Source: Bacteroidales bacterium
GTDB lineage: Bacteria; Bacteroidota; Bacteroidia; Bacteroidales; VadinHA17
Direction of reading: 5' to 3'
Length of the DNA: 64,000 nt
Assembly (NCBI GenBank): GCA_003141895.1
Contig: PLNT01000016.1
Coordinates: forward strand, 1-64,000
Both the position numbers and the translations under genes were made by a program. This document shows, piece after piece, positions 63,131 through 64,000 of this stretch. Every line of letters begins with the position of its first letter. Positions within the stretch are counted from its first letter, which is position 1. The notes under the pieces are model-generated. The model ran no database searches. It was not told where the DNA came from and worked only from the letters and a program-made list of their open reading frames with translations.

Positions 63131-63505
63131 ATGAAAATGTCGACATCTATAGTACTGATTCTTATAGTAATAGGAATAATAACCGGAATAATGGCCGGGA
63201 TGCTTGGGATAGGAGGTGCAATAATAATGATACCGGCCCTGGTTTTCTTACTGGGGATCAGCCAGCAGACTGCACAGGGAACCAGCCTCGCAGTTATGCT
63301 GCCACCAATCGGTGTAATTGCTGCCTACAACTATTATAAAGCGGGTTTTGTAAACATAAAATTTGCAATAATACTTGCGGTGTTTTTCCTTGTCGGTTCG
63401 TATTTCGGATCGAAGTTTGCGCTTAATATACCACAGAATATACTGAAAAAAATATTTGGTCTTCTTCTGCTGCTTGTTGCAGCTAAAATGCTGTTATCAA
63501 AATAA
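63131..63505 (+). CDS. half-size TSUP (TauE/SafE, DUF81) permease
   Basis: 124-residue membrane protein with four helices. The DUF81 motif is clear: GIITGIMAGMLGIGGAIIMIPAL in part, and QQTAQGTSLAVMLPPIG. Full-length TSUP transporters have two such halves (about 250 residues, eight helices); this is a single half, ending with a natural stop after LLLLLVAAKMLLSK, with no second half or frameshift remnant after it. It probably dimerises. The family exports sulfite, sulfoacetate or other organic anions; the substrate here is unknown. Confidence 0.85.
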   Translation: MKMSTSIVLILIVIGIITGIMAGMLGIGGAIIMIPALVFLLGISQQTAQGTSLAVMLPPIGVIAAYNYYKAGFVNIKFAIILAVFFLVGSYFGSKFALNIPQNILKKIFGLLLLLVAAKMLLSK

Positions 63506-63519
63506 CTCCTTCCCTCTTT

Positions 63520-63630
63520 GTTTTACCCCCACCCCCCCCTTAGGGGGCTATAGGCGTCAGAATAACACCTAGTTCCATAATATAAACCTATTTAGTGGGG
63601 TTACCTCTTAGCGAACTTTGTGGTCAAATA
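63520..63630. repeat. poly-C/GGGGG and CGAACTTTGTGG repeat fragments
   Basis: A run TTACCCCCACCCCCCCCTTA followed by GGGGGCTATAGGCG is the same C-run/G-run hairpin family seen near base 44 and base 17010. Then TTAGCGAACTTTGTGGTC matches the CTTTGTGG repeat family. The remaining bases to 63767 are AT-rich with nothing I can assign besides the leader of the next gene. Confidence 0.6.
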
Positions 63631-63767
63631 ACTTCCAATGCAGTCACCATTTCACTGTTGGATAAATATTTTTCAATAAAAGATTTTTACAGCAAATTAT
63701 AATAAATAATTACCTTAGTAGGATCAACATAATGGGGGAATTTATTAAGCATTAAATATCTTATTTT

Positions 63768-64000
63768 ATGAAATCAATTATTTCTATAATTCAGATCGCC
63801 TTGCTTTTAGTTGTGATGCCAAAACTGCAGGCGCAGGACAAACAGAATCAGAAATTGCACATTATTATTATCGGAGCACATCCCGATGATGCGGAAGAAG
63901 CTGGTGGAGTAGCCTGTTTATGGGCAAAAGCAGGAAATGATGTTCTGCTGGTTTCATTAACAAACGGTGACGCAGGACATCAGTCAATACCTGCAGAAAA
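63768..64000 (+). CDS. PIG-L (LmbE-like) deacetylase, 5' partial
   Basis: The frame starts at ATG 63768 and runs off the window (77 codons seen). It encodes a signal peptide (IISIIQIALLLVVMPKLQAQ) and then the zinc-binding PIG-L motif IIGAHPDDAEEAGG and VSLTNGDAGHQS. The family removes acetyl groups from N-acetylglucosamine-like substrates; the signal peptide points to a periplasmic member. Too short to say more. Confidence 0.88.
   Translation, partial: MKSIISIIQIALLLVVMPKLQAQDKQNQKLHIIIIGAHPDDAEEAGGVACLWAKAGNDVLLVSLTNGDAGHQSIPAE

Noticed and set aside
1-64000. tRNA, rRNA or insertion sequence
   Set aside because: No cloverleaf-like or rRNA-like conserved stretch was recognised and no transposase motif was found in any listed ORF.

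Overview
The window looks like a chromosomal segment of a Bacteroidota bacterium, probably of the Bacteroidales/Marinilabiliales kind. The support is a SusC/RagA TonB-linked porin, VCBS/ASPIC lipoproteins, Tat-tagged Gfo/Idh/MocA proteins, a GH109-like protein, a bacterial peptidase M49, an AT-rich composition, and many candidate TAnnTTTG -7 promoter boxes, the element typical of this phylum. I see no rRNA, tRNA, CRISPR array, transposase or phage gene. All assignments come from reading motifs; no database search was run.

Layout. 0-9.8 kb: two large paralogous FG-GAP/ASPIC-UnbV lipoproteins followed by an orphan SusC-like transporter with no SusD. 9.8-16.2 kb (minus strand): a sugar locus reading DeoR regulator, MFS sugar permease, DUF1080 protein, Tat-tagged oxidoreductase, NagB-like isomerase/deaminase, PfkB kinase. 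16.5-20.5 kb: a small membrane protein, a YiaK-type 2-oxoacid reductase, and an NAD-salvage operon (70-aa protein, pncB, pncA). 20.7-25.4 kb: an OmpR-type response regulator divergent from a soluble six-PAS/GAF histidine kinase. 25.6-29.2 kb: an AmrS-type radical SAM protein, a small hypothetical protein, a class IV aminotransferase, and a DnaQ-type exonuclease fused to a GIY-YIG nuclease. 29.3-41.6 kb (minus strand): a potassium island with an outer-membrane porin, kdpF (54 aa, too short for the ORF track), kdpA, kdpB, kdpC, a HAMP sensor without kinase, kdpD, kdpE, and a nearby KimA-like APC permease. 42-46.6 kb: dipeptidyl peptidase III, an AlkD-like protein and gamma-glutamyltranspeptidase. 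46.6-53.9 kb (minus strand): a compact six-gene Hyf-like complex. 54.1-59.2 kb: a Schlafen/AlbA_2 protein divergent from a membrane-anchored STAND NTPase with 14 WD40 repeats. 59.2-64 kb: a GH109-like protein, murB, mltG, a half-size TSUP permease, and the 5' end of a PIG-L deacetylase.

The most notable system is the Hyf-like cluster. It has the whole membrane arm of a group 4 hydrogenase/complex I machine and its NuoCD-like and NuoB-like hydrophilic subunits, but the large subunit lacks the CxxC pairs that bind NiFe and the small subunit keeps only one of the four Cys of the proximal (N2-type) cluster. A partial ferredoxin domain on the small subunit keeps exactly the four Cys needed for one [4Fe-4S] cluster. 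This fits the poorly understood energy-converting hydrogenase-related (Ehr) class. No hydrogenase maturation, formate or CO dehydrogenase gene is nearby.

A second theme is a dense mosaic of short intergenic repeats (C-rich CCCCC/GGGGG, GGTTCCTCATTTC, a 28-bp perfect palindrome, TGCGTAAATCTGCG, GGCACAAAGG and others). Several copies abut or provide start or stop codons, so repeat insertion appears to have reshaped gene ends.
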